The notes below the pieces were generated by a model, which saw only the letters and a program-made list of their open reading frames with translations, was not told the DNA's origin and did not search any database. From Notolepis coatsorum (Eukaryota > Chordata > Actinopteri > Aulopiformes > Paralepididae), in assembly GCA_963971535.1 (NCBI GenBank), contig OZ020593.1, forward strand, positions 34,630,576-34,694,575: a stretch of DNA of 64,000 bases. Direction: 5' to 3'. Numbering within the stretch: position 1 is the stretch's first letter; every line of letters begins with the position of its first letter. The translations under genes and the position numbers were made by a program. This document shows positions 63,986 through 64,000 of this stretch, one piece after another.

Positions 63986-64000
63986 TCGTACAGACAAGTT

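Overview
This is a stretch of animal nuclear DNA, almost certainly from a teleost fish, and almost all of it is transposable-element (TE) debris. The fish reading rests on the mixture: L2/CR1/Rex-type LINE 3' ends with fish-typical tails, a tRNA-derived SINE of a kind common in teleosts, many short hAT MITEs, DIRS-type retrotransposons with inverted terminal repeats, BEL/Pao and Ty3/gypsy elements, and long CA/TG microsatellites. I found no convincing intact host gene, no rRNA, no CRISPR array and nothing bacterial. One short protein-coding remnant of unknown family lies near 61.75 kb.

Layout. 1-1144: one end of a DNA transposon whose second copy lies inverted at 35140-37901. 1573-2524: LTR-like, LINE-like and SINE remnants. 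3018-3371: a hAT MITE. 3454-6035: interlocked inverted repeats with a perfect hairpin. 6669-7586: a TTAA element. 7917-17571: an antisense DIRS-type copy, split by three hAT MITEs, one of which holds a solo LTR that in turn holds further elements. 18190-21260: LINE 3' ends and two TTAA elements, one carrying a SINE. 21266-33724: a hAT-flanked block holding a LINE-like element with a repeat-rich ORF, a TTAA element, and a second DIRS-type copy (26186-33170, plus strand) with both inverted ends and its internal complementary region. 33725-40020: an old LINE pierced by a TTAA element, the second copy of the 1-1144 transposon, and a hAT. 40034-41403: a 218-bp tandem array made from hAT sequence. 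41902-46356: Ty3/gypsy pol with a LINE inserted near its end. 47336-58863: a BEL/Pao element on the minus strand with near-identical LTRs, a 5-bp target duplication and two LINE insertions. 58869-64000: repeats, an L2 3' end, a partial TTAA element, and fragments.

The most informative observations are: (1) the DIRS copy shows the whole end/junction logic of its family, and an empty target site is present elsewhere in the window; (2) one LINE 3'-tail module of about 100 bp recurs at about twelve places, inside unrelated element types; (3) several TTAA elements share two 16-bp palindromic boxes set about 20 bp from the end and 43 bp apart; (4) insertions nest five deep, with target duplications that order the events; (5) the BEL/Pao LTRs are identical by eye apart from one 11-bp unit although the element carries two LINEs. 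All alignments were made by eye; family names rest on motifs, termini and target-site duplications, not on database searches.
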